NCBI GenBank assembly: GCA_029964075.1
Contig: CM057137.1
Span: 434,001-498,000 of the forward strand
Reading direction: 5' to 3'
Origin: Patiria pectinifera
Taxonomy: Eukaryota > Echinodermata > Asteroidea > Valvatida > Asterinidae
DNA: 64,000 nt
The notes under the pieces were generated by a model that saw only the letters and a list, made by a program, of their open reading frames with translations, was not told the origin of the DNA and searched no databases. Below, piece by piece: positions 11,101 through 22,749 of the stretch; position 1 is the first letter of the stretch, and each line of letters opens with the position of its first letter. A program made the translations under genes and the position numbers.

Positions 11101-14100
11101 TAAGATGATACGTGTTTACTAAACACTAACAGGACCGATTTTTATTTTACTCTAAAAGAATGAGAGTTAAACGATGTACTTGTTGCTCATCAACAAATCT
11201 TTAAATAAAGCACAAAGGGAAATGGACTTTTTTCAAGTCTTATAAAGGAGGTTTAGGTTGAGAAAAGAAACTGACTGGAGCGCGATTTGCACCAGACTTC
11301 CAATACACCGTCTTTGTGTTCTATCAACGAACAATCCAGACCTATATCCTCAACTGTCAACTCCAATTTTTATTTTTTTTAAATTTGCTGTTACTATAGA
11401 ATCGTGGCTCTGAATGTGAACGCTATAAGGTGTCCACATAATAATGGTTCATTGCCTCTGACTACGGCGCCACAAACAAAGAAATATTGAGCAATCCGGT
11501 GACCACTGACATAAAACTGGATAGTTCACTTGGTATAGGCTCCTCGCATTTATTTATTCCGTAATTTATATTTTTAAAAATTATTAGGAGAATACGTTTG
11601 TGACGGCACGAATCCCGAGTGTTACGAGGACCGCTTCGGCTCGGACTACCTGGGTCATGTAAGCGTGACGGTCAACGGTCGAACCTGCCAGATGTGGAAC
11701 ATTGACTACCCACACATACGCAAAAACAAATACAAGCCGTCTAGCGACTCACTGCGATTCGGTGACCACAACTACTGCCGGAACAGCGGATATCAGAAGG
11801 ATGGCCAACAGTAAGAAAATCAAACCTTACTAAAGTTAGTTTCAAACGTTTCCCAATTCAGTGTTTTCATCGGAGGGTATCTGCCACTTTGGCCAAAGCC
11901 TAGGCGTAGTTTCAAGAAGTTGCTAGAGAACATTGCTGAGACAATATACATCGCATGACAATTCGCTTGGTAAACCGACTTTTATTTGTTGATTGGTTCA
12001 CTTTGCATATTGAGCACTGTCCAATCAGCATCGAATCTCTCTACTTTGTATATCAGGGTATCCAATCGGCGTCAACCCTGGTGCTATACCACCGATCCTG
12101 ACGTGCTTTGGGAGTACTGCGATGTGGGTCTTCCGTGCGATACGTGCGAAGGAAGAGACTTCGATGAAAACGAAGGTAAAGAAATAGACATTTGATTTCA
12201 GGTGGTTATAGGACTACGGTTTTCTGTCCATCAATTTATTATTACCCTCGTCCAAAAGGCTCAATTAATTATTCTCATGATCATGCCTCCATCTAACCAG
12301 GATTTATTCTATTAATATATGGTTTCCCAGTTATTTTAAAACATTTTTCGTTCACAATGTTTAATTTCGTCTGATGTCAGACAATTTCAAATTTAGTCCA
12401 AACAAATTCCAACAATGCTGCCATTCTGCAACAGCTTAGACGAATTCGATCTGTAATGAGGAATATTCCCGACCCAGTCACTAAAGATGGTGACCAAACT
12501 TTATAATTGAAAGGTAAATGACTAAATTGTTTTTGTTAAAAGCGTGTGAAGTTTTCGTGGACGAAATTAAATGAGAGAGTTGGTGAATTTGAATGAAAAA
12601 AATCGTTTTAAAATAGCCGGGAAAACCTATGGTTTCCCTGTTTTCTATGGAAACAAGTGTTTTTGAAATTTAAATTGAGTTGATTTATTCCCACAGTCAT
12701 GTGCTTCCAGGAAGGCTTGGTGGGGTTTTTTTCATCAGTACATTCTACATATTTGTCTTGGTTACTCGTTAGATACCCTGTACGTCGGTTCGTACCCAGA
12801 ATGCTACCTCCGGAATGATGCAAGTGACTACCGTGGATTCGTGAACCATACTCGCTCAGGTGAGCCAATGGGCCTGAGTCAAATCATAGTTTATAGACTT
12901 GTATTGTTTTGATTTCTTCATGTTCTAGTTGTTTTAGTTTTGTTCAAATAGCTTAAACCAGCAGCGGGTCACGAGTTTAAAAACTTATTATAGAACAAGG
13001 ATGTATTCGAGTCTATCACAAGTCCATCATAAGCCGAGTCAAAAGTAAAGCACAACTAATCACAGTCATTAGTAACAGTGAATGAACTAGTTGAGTTGGG
13101 ACTGGAGGATTTGTGGTGGACTTGTTGTAGAGACTTGTAATAGACTTGTGGTGGACTCGACTGCATCCCTGCTTAAGAAAGCTCTTTCCTTCTCCGAACT
13201 CAGGTCTACCGTGCCAACGTTGGCTTCAGCAGCTTCCTCATCCCGTTGCCAAGGGCAATGTGATGCTGTTCGGTCACCATGACAACTACTGCCGCATCCG
13301 CCGACACGCCTATCGCAAGGGCAGGAAGCCATTTTGTTTCACCACGGACCCGGCGGTGGAGTGGGAATACTGCGAGGTGGGTGATCGGCACGAGGTCTGC
13401 ATCAACGAACATCTCAAACCGGTCGGTAAGTTGATGAGGAACTCTCGGAGACGCTCATTCTTTGTTAAATGTCCCATGCCCTGGATCTTGTTAATACCAA
13501 GATGTGTGCCGGTGTTTAAAGCATGTGTGGTCGGTATTATGCTGGTTTGGGCATAAGCTTATCGGTTTGTTTCCGGACTAAGTGCCAGTATGAAGTTCTT
13601 TGCCAGAAACTGTCGGTATGATCGGGAAAGGACCGATATTTACGGCCGGACGCGGTGTCGGCTAAATGACCTTGCCAGAATGTTGGTGAACCGCAGCGAT
13701 GTATGGCAGGAGGCGGGAAGAAAGTTATAGTGTTGGTGTTGACAGGATAGCCGAGTTTCTTTGTTCATTTTAGTCGCGCTGCCTTACATCTTTCTAGAGA
13801 CTATACAAAGATTGCAAATCTTGCATCAACGGTTTTAATATTGTGAAGCATTCATGGAATGCCCTGAGTGCGCTTTAATCCGTTTCAATGCGTTTAACCT
13901 AATGCGACTTAATCGGACCACCGTGCCGTATTCGCTGCAGTTGTTCCGATTTCATCGTCGACAGTTTATTAAGTGTATCATTTTCTCTTCCAAATGTACA
14001 CTTCTGTTGGCCTAGGTTCTTCAATAAATTGTCTTGACCATTTCCCGAGCATTGTCCTGAGTGTTTCGTCAATTCCGGTGATGTTTTATACACACAGCAT

Positions 14101-15289
14101 AAAACCCGTTATTCATTATTCTGGTTCTCTGACTAGCGCCGTACGTTGGGTACCGACCGGAATGCTACATGGAGAAGGACGGGCAAGACTATCGTGGTTT
14201 CATCTCCACCACGGTGTCTGGAATCACCTGCGAGTTCTGGAGAGACAGAGTCAACAACAAGAAGTACTAGTAAGTCCAATTTGAAGATGTTGTTGAAGAC
14301 GTAGGTACCATTGGTTTTCTCGGCTATTTAAAACAAAATTCTTTCAAATTCACCAACTCTAACATTCAATTTCGTACGGGGAAAATTTTCACACGCTTTT
14401 AAGAAAACCAATTTAGTCATTTACCATTCAATTTCAAAGTTTGGTCACCCTCTCTAGTCACCGGGTCGAGAATATTCGTCATTCATTACAGATCAAATTC
14501 GTCTAAGCTGTTGCTGAAAGGCAGCATTCAGAGATCGAAGTCGTCTTATGTAAATCAATCAGACGAATTTGATTCCTGCATAACAAGGTTTAGCGTAGAT
14601 GAGACGAAATGGAATACCCCGAGACAAAAACGTGTGCTTATTGTTTGAATTTGATTGAACTGAAAATGCAATTGTCTGGCAAATACACGAAATTAAACAT
14701 TGGAAGTGCACTAAATCGATGTTGATGGACGAATTTAAATGTTAGAAGCGGTAAATTCGAATGATAAACGTTTTAAAATAGCCGGGAAAACCTATTCTAA
14801 ACAACTTGATTTCGCGATATAACTTACAAATGTCCAGTCTGGGGAGATGCAGTAGCTGCTTATCAGCAGAAGAATGACTGCACAGTGGACATAGCAAACA
14901 ATGTACTAAGAAAAATCAGTCTCTAGCAATGCAAATCCCGTGGAGTTTTGGCTGATAAGTTATTTCCGATCCGCTAAGAATATGTTGTCTTCCTCTGCCT
15001 TAAGAAACCCCTTGGAGTTGAAAACATTGAAGAATGAACAGTCACAGAGGTTTAGATTTGAAATTCACCGGGCTTCATTACTTTCAAAGGGGAATTAATA
15101 ATTTTGTTTCTGTCCGGAATCCACAGCAAAGCCTTCAAAGAGGAGGAGAACTACTGCCGTACTCTAGGCATCGAGGCCGGTCCAGGCCGCGGCAAGCCAT
15201 GGTGCTTCGTTGTGGGTCACCCCACCCAAGACTGGGATTACTGTGACGTGGGACCGCGCTACAGACACTGCGTCCAGGAGTCTGTCTAG
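8193..15289 (+). CDS. Secreted four-kringle protein with Pro/Thr-rich linker (13 coding exons)
   Basis: Exons: 8193-8262, 8682-8726, 8946-8966, 9144-9167, 9509-9826, 10263-10398, 10924-11099, 11588-11810, 12057-12175, 12773-12859, 13204-13425, 14137-14269, 15127-15289; 578 residues, all phases consistent, stop TAG at 15287. Residues 1-23 are a hydrophobic signal peptide. Three tiny exons give an acidic segment (about 24-54). Residues about 78-131 are a Pro/Thr linker with six PPPPPTTQ repeats, a likely O-glycosylation target. Four kringles follow (about 170-254, 275-368, 388-472, 490-573), each with NYCR, a W/F-C pair and EYCD/DYCD motifs and six conserved cysteines. Kringles bind proteins or lysine side chains in extracellular proteins such as plasminogen. 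Here the Asp-x-Asp pair expected before the fourth cysteine is absent, and no trypsin domain follows. The product is probably an extracellular adhesion or lectin-like protein; its real role is unknown. Confidence 0.92.
9580..9723 (+). repeat. 24-bp coding minisatellite (PPPPPTTQ x6)
   Basis: Six head-to-tail 24-bp units inside the linker exon of the kringle gene, followed by a partial unit with six prolines. Units differ only at synonymous third positions, so the array is young or homogenised. Length is likely variable between individuals. On the other strand it makes a spurious glycine-rich frame. Confidence 0.9.
12321..12627. mobile_element. MITE-like element, copy 1 (intron of kringle gene)
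   Basis: It has terminal inverted repeats: left GGTTTCCCAGTTATTTTAAAAC-like, right the reverse complement of GGTTTTCCCGGCTATTTT. It is about 307 bp with no coding capacity. Its right two thirds match the element at 14313-14792 in opposite orientation. It lies in the intron between exons 12057-12175 and 12773-12859. Confidence 0.7.
14313..14792. mobile_element. MITE-like element, copy 2 (intron of kringle gene)
   Basis: It starts GGTTTTCTCGGCTATTTAAAAC and ends with the inverted match GTTTTAAAATAGCCGGG. It is about 480 bp and noncoding. Reverse-complement identity with copy 1 is easy to see over about 200 bp (for example AGTCATTTACC, TTTGGTCACC, TCGTCTAAGCTGTTGC). Copy 1 appears to lack an internal segment of about 170 bp. 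Confidence 0.7.
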
Positions 15290-16613
15290 CCGGTAATAGT
15301 GTAGACAAAAACTCTGCTTGAACGGAACGATACGAATTGGACTTCAAGGTACACTTATTAGACCTTACTTTCTTTCTTTAATTATTGCTTAAGAACCTCC
15401 TTTGAAATGAAATAGTGTTTACTTCTTTATTAAGAATATGGTTGACTGGAGCAAAATTTTCAGAGGGATACAAAGTGGCTCTGACATTTTAGCAGGACAT
15501 TGGATGTATACGAGAACAAATATTCACGGTGTATAAACGCAAGAAATGTTATCTACAGTTAAGAAAAAGCAGGAAATTCTGCCATGGCAGAACTTACATC
15601 CTTGATGATACCCACGATTATCTTTGCAATAATACCTAGATTCTCATCAAGTCTTGGGATCACGCACTTTTGGCTCGTTCCTTACATTGTTCCAGCCTTG
15701 GAAAGAGTTTCCTGCCCCGTGACAGGTGTGCTGCTCTTGTGAAATATGGTGCATGTCGGTACTCACTCAGTTGAAAATTGGGCCAATAGACACGGCAACT
15801 ACTTTAACAGTATCACTACTAAATGGTAAAGTCCACAACGACCCGAATATGAAATCACCTGTCAAACATCAAGAAACCAACAATGGCAATAGCTTCATTT
15901 ATAAATAGGAGTTTAATTATGTCATCGGCAAGAAATTTGCGTACACGACTGTTAAACTTTAGTTGTGATTTAAAATTAAAGTTTGACTTCAATGTAATAC
16001 TATTTAATCTTTGAAGTATAGTTATATTGAATGTCAATAAACAAAATACTTACTTGGCAACCAGATACCGTTAAGGTTTTATGCATTCATTCAAAATACA
16101 TTATAGGAATATTCATCTTCAACAACAGATTTGTCTCTATAACATTATACTCCAAGGACTAATTACCAAAAATATAATTCACTACAATATCAAAAACACC
16201 ACAAAATTTTTACAAAATTGCACCAATTACCTCCGACTCCCCAGGAAATTTTGCATAGGTTCTTGATCCTCCAAAATCCTTCAGCGTATGTAGGAAACTA
16301 ATGGCATATTCTTTGTAATACCACTTTTTAGGAAACTTTAGCTCCGAAAGTAATAGAGGCCGAGTTTAACCTTAATCAATTACTGCAAAATCATTCAAAG
16401 ACCCCAAATTACCTCTTGTTTAAGAAAATTTGTCACAATTTCAAATTTGGTACCACATTGCCAATTTGTTATCCATAATCATTGCAGAATACTTTCTAAC
16501 ACGCTGAAAAGAATACTGTTGTCCAAAATGTTTTCAATGGCCGGACGACCATGAGATCAAATCTAAATCAGCCTGACCTGGCTGGATGATGCAATGCATG
16601 CTGGGAGGTCAAC
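15290..16613. other. 3' UTR of the kringle gene and convergent gap to ENOSF1
   Basis: Noncoding and AT-rich. AATAAA at 16036-16041 (+) is the likely poly(A) signal of the kringle gene. The ENOSF1 3' end (-) must also fall here, but no clear minus-strand AATAAA is seen; TTTAAT at 16003-16008 (ATTAAA on the minus strand) is possible. Confidence 0.4.
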
Positions 16614-19600
16614 TCAGACAGTGACCTTTCCCTCCTTGATCAGGTCTTGCCATACTTGACCGTCTGGGTAGGCATAGTCTATCAGTGTCTGCTCCTTGAG
16701 CTCCGTGCTGTAGCCTGGATCCTAGGTCATGACAAGATAACACACATACAAACAGACAATCACAATATATGCAAATTCCCAATCCAGTCCACCACCAAGT
16801 TTCCCTCAAAGATTCCCTTCTCAATTTTGAATTACTTGATTTTTCAAATATTATCCAGCAGTTGATCAGTTGTCCACTGTTAATGGGTCGTATTAGTTGG
16901 AAAGCTGAAGAAAGTGAAAACATGCAATACACAAAAACCAACCCTTCCATAAAACACTTCATTTGTACTTAACGTGAAGTGTGTGAACATTGTCATTTGC
17001 AGAAAAAAATAATATATATATAAGACAGCTGACCTTTGGTGGCATGTAGCGTGTGTTCTTCATGACAATCGGATACTTGGCATGCTCATGAAGATGGTCA
17101 ACGTACTCCAAGACTCTAAGACAGTGGATTAAGGCAGAAGAAACACAGATATAAGATTTGAGGCTTTGCATGGTCTGCTCTAGTCATCGTCAGGAGACTG
17201 ACTGTTCTTATCAGAACAAACAACTAGTTAGCAAAGTTGATAATAAGCAGGACAAGTTCTTTCAGAACTCTTATCTTCTAAGCAGTAGTTTATACCACAT
17301 GGTGTTGTTAAAAAGAAACACAGAGTTTATCCAAAGTTACCAAATTCAGACTCTTTCGGATAAAGGAATTACCACACTGCTGACTCAGTGTCTTGGAGAT
17401 GTAATGTATTCATCTTCATCAGTGTCTTGGAGATGGAATGTATTCATCTTCATCAGTGTCTTGGAGATGTAATGGAATGTATTCAACTCACCTGTTTTCA
17501 AATGTAGCAGATACGCAGAGGTAATCAAACATGATGACATGCTGTACAAGCTCACACAGTGACACCCCGCCGGCATGTGGGCACACTGGTACTGTAAGTG
17601 AGAAGAAACAAAGTAACAAGGGGAAAGTGGAAACTGTTATTCCTCTATGGAAAATGTTGTATTCTTCTGTGATCAAACATGCAATTCTGAGGCCTTAGGT
17701 AATGAAATCTAGGGACTTTGATCAAGTAACCCCTAAGCAGTGACAACGGCAGAGTTATCCCTGATGTATTGCATTGAGACAGACGACCACATCAAAATGT
17801 TACAGGCTTTTCCAATTGCAGAGGAAAGAGAGTAGTGTGCCCAATGTGCATAGAAGGAGTGTTAGTAAGAGCCTGCACAGTTATTATGCACACTAGATCT
17901 CTACTGTTCATTGTACAATATATCTGCTATTCCTACACATAGTTTACATAAATACATTTTCACCAGTGCTACTGATTTTCTAAAGGAGGATTTTCAAGGC
18001 TTCAGAAACATCAATTACAAAAATAATAACTGTAGATCGGACTTAGACTAAGCAATTTTGGCCTTACCTCCAAACTTCTTGGCCATTAGGATGATTGACA
18101 GCAGCTCGTTGACGCTACCAACGCGGCAGCTGTCTATCTGACAGTACTGCAGGGCACCGGCTTGCAGGAACTGCTTGAACATCACACGATTCTGGCAATG
18201 CTCACCGGTAGCCACTCCGATGCCCAGTGGCTTCATGGCCTGGGGGGGGTATATACAAGTAAAATACATGTATTCCTTCCATGTGTAGTGTATAATGTCA
18301 GGCAGGTGACCAACAAAAAAGCAATCAGTCAGGTTGTAAGATTTAAAGTAATTATACCTGAACAATCTTGGCATGTCCCAAGATATCATCTGGTGAAGTA
18401 GGTTCCTCAATCCACAGCGGTTTGAACTTGGCCAGTTTGCCCATCCACTCAATGCTCTCATCTACTCCCCATTTCTGGTTAGCATCCATCATCTAATGCA
18501 AGGACAATCAAAAAGGTTACCAGCAAGTATGTCATACAATACCATACATTTGACTGGTTCCCGGTAACTTTTTGCTCAGCACAGAAAATTTGCTAAGCCT
18601 AGAAAATGTCTCGCGTCAGAATTTGTAGCGAGACATTGTTAACTTACAAGGATTTTGTCATATCCAATCTCCTTACGAAGCAACTCAGCTCGGTGGATGT
18701 CGTCTGCTAGGTCCGATCCAACCTTCATCTTAAACTTGGTCCAGCCCTCGGACAAGGCTTTCCGGCAGCGCTTTATAAGAAACAAACAAGCAAAACCAAT
18801 GAAATATGTCATCCACAAGGTTCAATTCTGGTAGATATTATGCTCATTGTGAAATGTGAATAAACATTCGTTCTGTAATTATTTGATGTTTGTGAATCGT
18901 CAGACATATACCTGCAGCAGTACTTGGTCAGTGTAGCCTAGCCAGGCAGTTGAGGTTGTGTAAGCTGGGTAGCCTTCAGTTAATAGCGTTTGCTCTAAAA
19001 CAAAATATTTAAAAAAAGGAAATTGTTTAATATTTATGTCAGATGCAAGCAATTTAACAGGAGGTGGACAAAAATTTAGCCGGAAGGTTGCCAGCCCAAC
19101 TGACAACCGATATTATTACTTCATATTGCAATTGATTATGTAGCCAGCAGTAGTGGTTAGATGAGGAAAAAAGGAAAATTAAATTTCATACCTCTCTCTT
19201 TCTTAGTAGCTTGGTTGCTCCTGAGTATATCTAGTGCCTCATCCTTTGTCAACGCATCTGTTCTGATTTTAACAAAACGACAAAATAATGAAACTTGGAT
19301 AATTTTAACTTCTGCTAGACTTTCTAGACTGCTGTATGAGAATATGTTTGGCTTCAGAGGAGAAGACAACAAAGAACTTCACTTAAGATCTTGTATTTTA
19401 CTATGGCCATCTGGCTACATATTTCATAGATGATGTGCCAGAAATAAATATTGTGGCTGTAACTTCAAATTCTTGTGTAGCCGATTATTCCCACCTTGTT
19501 GGAGATGTCAAAATGACATGTTAAGAATAAAAAGAGTCACTTCCACATACCCATGATGAAATTTAAAATGTAAGAATAACTATGTTGCTCTTTGGGTTTT

Positions 19601-20262
19601 TTTAGAGATGAAATACCCATACTCACATGTATCTAAAATCGATGCAGTTCACAATCTGTTCTGGTTCCTGGATTGAAAAAAGGAAAGCAACTACCTTTCA
19701 CAGTTTCATCTTGCCTGAATAAACATTTTGTTGAGTACCTTTAAAATCAGTTACGGGGTTTCATGGAATTTGAGGCCATGTTGGGCTCTTACTTGCCTCA
19801 ACTAGTTTCCCTCAAAAACATCCTGATGGGTTCAAAGGATCTCAAAGACTTTGGAGTTGTTAAATATAAAAAAGAAACACCACCATATCATTCATTTTTA
19901 TAATCTAAAGAGGTTTAGTTAGACGGTTTCAAAAATGTATGGGTCAAATTTTCTGCAGCAGATGGTTAAATAAAGAAACTATTCTGAAGGAATTGATGAT
20001 GATCAATCACCATGTCAGCAAGAAGCTTCCACAACGGCTTGCCCTCTCGCTTGGCCCACAGGTCCCACAATGCATTGAGAACGGCTGCAGTGGCTAAGTG
20101 AATCACACCTTTCTCTGGTCCAACCTGGAAGAAAAGTTGTAAAAAACAAAAAACCAGAATTAAGTATCTAATGTTGTAAGAATTGGGATACTTAAAAGGG
20201 AAAGAAAGAACTGACATACATCTATGAAAAAAATAATTATTGAAAGAGTAAAGAGGAGCTTC

Positions 20263-20299
<37 letters not shown>

Positions 20300-21811
20300 A
20301 AATTTATATAGCGCCGGTATCTGCCGCTTGCACAAGGCCCTGCTGTGCCAACTGGCAGTTTTTTGGCCTGTTTTGACTTAAAATTCAAATCTGCATATTC
20401 AAAAATGGATCAGCTTTCAAATACTGCATAGAAGAAAATATCTTACCCATCTTAGTTGAGGTTCACTGGTCAGTGTGCGGTAGAAGTCTGCAAAGTTGTC
20501 ATAGATGTCTGACAGTGCCTTCCCAATGATAAACGGAGCTAACGCCTTGACTGCAGCAACCACTAGACAAGTGGCAGAAACAAAACAAAAAAACATTTTA
20601 TGTTGGAGGCCCTTTTTTGCAAGGACAGTTGCTCAAAACTCCCCCAAATCTTACACTTTGTAATGAAAAAATGGTAAAATACACCTTTCTTTTGTTTATC
20701 TTCAACAAATCCAAGACATCAAGCCCAATTCATGGGGGGTACAATAATGACAGCAGGGCTGTACAATCCAGAATCCTCCCAAATTTGGCCCCACATGACA
20801 AATGACACACAATACAACGTCAGGCTTATCCCTCAATGAAGTAAAATGAGAAGCCTTTTCTTACCAATTTCAGTGCCTCGTCCAATCGTAAAAGTCAACC
20901 CATGGCCACATATTCCATTTTTAACATCGTTGGTGCTGATGATGACATATGCGCAGGAGTAGTCAGGATCTGTGTGCTGTTATAAATAAACGATTTTTAT
21001 AAACATGATGTACACCTCAACATGGTCAAGGACGGATCATAACTTGTAGGCGTATTGTATTACAAAAACCCATGAATGACAGGGAGATTAAAAAAAAAAA
21101 GAGGCCGCTGTTTAGGCCAATTAATAAAAAAAAAAGTTTAGCCTCCCCGCAAGCTTCCTTTTTGGAGGCCACCTCCTTTTTTATTTTTATTTTTGGAAAA
21201 GAAAAATGATTAATTTTAAACAGTGACATCATTTTGGCCTCTAAGTCTGTTGCATCTAGCCCATATAAAGCTGGTATGTCATTTCCCAAGTAAAAAAAAA
21301 AACTGGCCGCGGGCCCTCTTGAAAAATAACCCGGCCGGTCGGGGTTTTTGGGGGGGGGGGTGGAGGGCCTCCTCCTTTCTTTTTTTCAAAAAGGCAGGAC
21401 GCTAAACTTTTTTATTTTTTTTATTTCAATATTTGGCCTTATCTGATGACACATTTTCTTAATAATAATAGTAATTTTTTTAATAGTTAGATTTTTTGGC
21501 TCATTCATGGTAATGGTGTAACTAAGTTTTAACCATATATGTCATATAGAGTCTATTATATAGAGAAATACTACTAGGTCTGTCCGTCATTGCATTGTCC
21601 GTCATGTCCGTAAACTGGGCTTGGCAGCTTACTCTTTTAAGTTGGCGTACACAGTATAAAGCAGATTAAATCTTGAAACAAAAGGTCATGTTAATGCAAG
21701 ACTTATGAGACAGAATGATCTTACCATTGCATCCGATCCATGTTGCTCCAGAGATGTTGGGAATCGAACGTCTTTCACTTCAACGTTTGTTACAAAGATG
21801 GGGGCCGCCAT
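16614..21811 (-). CDS. ENOSF1: Enolase superfamily member 1 / L-fuconate dehydratase (13 exons)
   Basis: Exons in transcript order: 21811-21725, 20976-20865, 20562-20447, 20124-20011, 19667-19627, 19262-19192, 18994-18912, 18770-18648, 18492-18358, 18239-18068, 17591-17492, 17115-17034, 16721-16614; 447 residues, every junction in phase. The enzyme dehydrates L-fuconate to 2-keto-3-deoxy-L-fuconate in sugar-acid catabolism and is mitochondrial in vertebrates. Visible catalytic features: the KxK base motif in WTKFKMKVG (K222, K224), metal ligands in MMDANQKW (D252), WIEEP (E278) and ATGEH (E307), and the acid/base His in CPHAGG (H357). All are offset by two from the human numbering as recalled, and the length is near the human 443. 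Nothing is missing, so it should be active. The N-terminus [20 protein letters not shown] is short, with no obvious long targeting peptide. Confidence 0.96.
17386..17482. repeat. 34-bp tandem repeat, nearly 3 copies, beside an ENOSF1 splice donor
   Basis: Units beginning CAGTGTCTTGGAGATG start at 17386, 17420 and 17454. The array ends within about 10 bp of the donor of the exon 17591-17492 (minus strand), so length changes could alter splicing. Confidence 0.85.
20262..20345. repeat. (ATA)n microsatellite joined to a TTTATATAGCGCC sequence
   Basis: About 12 ATA units followed by AATTTATATAGCGCC. This junction of an AAT-type microsatellite with a TATATAGCGC word is a frequent dispersed repeat pattern in marine invertebrates. 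It lies in an ENOSF1 intron. Confidence 0.6.
21126..21415. repeat. Low-complexity segment bounded by inverted A-run/T-run arms
   Basis: The left arm (A)nGTTTAGC near 21126-21142 is matched inverted by GCTAAAC(T)n at 21401-21415. Between them are purine and pyrimidine runs, including a G-run of about 12. It may be a decayed foldback element in ENOSF1 intron 1. Confidence 0.35.
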
Positions 21812-21816
21812 CTTGG
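21804..21816 (-). promoter_or_regulatory. ENOSF1: YY1-type motif overlapping the ENOSF1 start codon
   Basis: On the minus strand CCAAGATGGCGGC contains the start ATG. This is the classic YY1 consensus, often found just downstream of transcription start sites of housekeeping genes, with the ATG inside it. It supports a very short 5' UTR and the chosen start. Confidence 0.6.
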
Positions 21817-22170
21817 ATAGTCAACCACGCCCCCTCATCACGCGAGGGCGCTGTGTAATAAGTCGAACTTGTTTATTTACACAAAACGGAGATATATTTT
21901 CATGAGACATACGGTAAAAATGTCCAGTTATATGGGAAGATGAAGCCATCATTTAAGCCCCTCCCTGCCAGCCAGGGTGACCAGCTGCCTACCGGAAATT
22001 CGACAGGACAAATTTTACAGCTGCAGTGAAGTCTGCAAATTACTGCAAATTTAATTTACAGACTGCAAAATGCACGTGGTGCCGCCGACATGACAGACAT
22101 GGTCGCTGTCGAGGTAGGCTTAAACATTATGTGTTCTGTCTGTTATGTGGCCAGCTGTATAGTCGTGTTC
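21812..22170. other. ENOSF1 upstream region with a possible divergent exon
   Basis: No TATA box is seen for ENOSF1. On the plus strand ATG at 22090 opens a short frame MTDMVAVE that ends at a donor-like GTAGGC (22114). No second exon could be joined to it, so it is only a hint of a divergent transcript. Confidence 0.25.
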
Positions 22171-22749
22171 CCTAACGTGGCGCACTTCGAAGCTTACCCA
22201 ACTTTCCTCGTGTAGTGTTGCCAAACCTCTTTGTTGACAAACCTCAAATTCATGCAGTGAAATACTGGTACTTTTACCTTTTTAATGCTTGCTATTTAAC
22301 CTCTGTGAACAATTTCGGTTTCATAAAATTTAATTCGAAATGCAAAAACGGTCGCGTCCGGAAATTGGGCACAAATTGGCGGAGTGTTCCCTAACGTGGC
22401 GCACTTGAATAAACCTCAGAAAATTCCAAATTAACATTTAAGAATTTCTGTAAACTTGATAAATTCTGATAAATAATTTTTATCTTTACTTACAAACCCA
22501 GCAAGATGTTTGTCGGGGCATTTTCAAAGGGTTCACTTTGCACTTGAAAATGAAATCGGAAAATCACGCCAAAATAATTTTTTCTTTTAACTTTGTAACG
22601 GGTAAATAAACTCGCGATTTATGAACGGGAGTGTTTAGAAGTTGATGAAATTTCACTTTCTGTGAAATTTCAGTTAAACTTTTGCTCTAGCTAGGCGCTA
22701 CAGGCGAAAAATAAAAGTGCGCCACGTTAGGGGCCGCGCCACGTTAGGG
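22171..22749. mobile_element. Inverted-repeat element with four CCTAACGTGGCGC words
   Basis: CCTAACGTGGCGCAC occurs at 22171-22185 and 22390-22404, and inverted as GTGCGCCACGTTAGG at 22717-22731, with a shorter inverted GCGCCACGTTAGGG at 22736-22749. An 11-bp hairpin stem (TGAAATTTCAC with its complement, 22646-22672) lies inside. No coding capacity. It looks like a nested or subterminal-repeat MITE. Confidence 0.5.
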
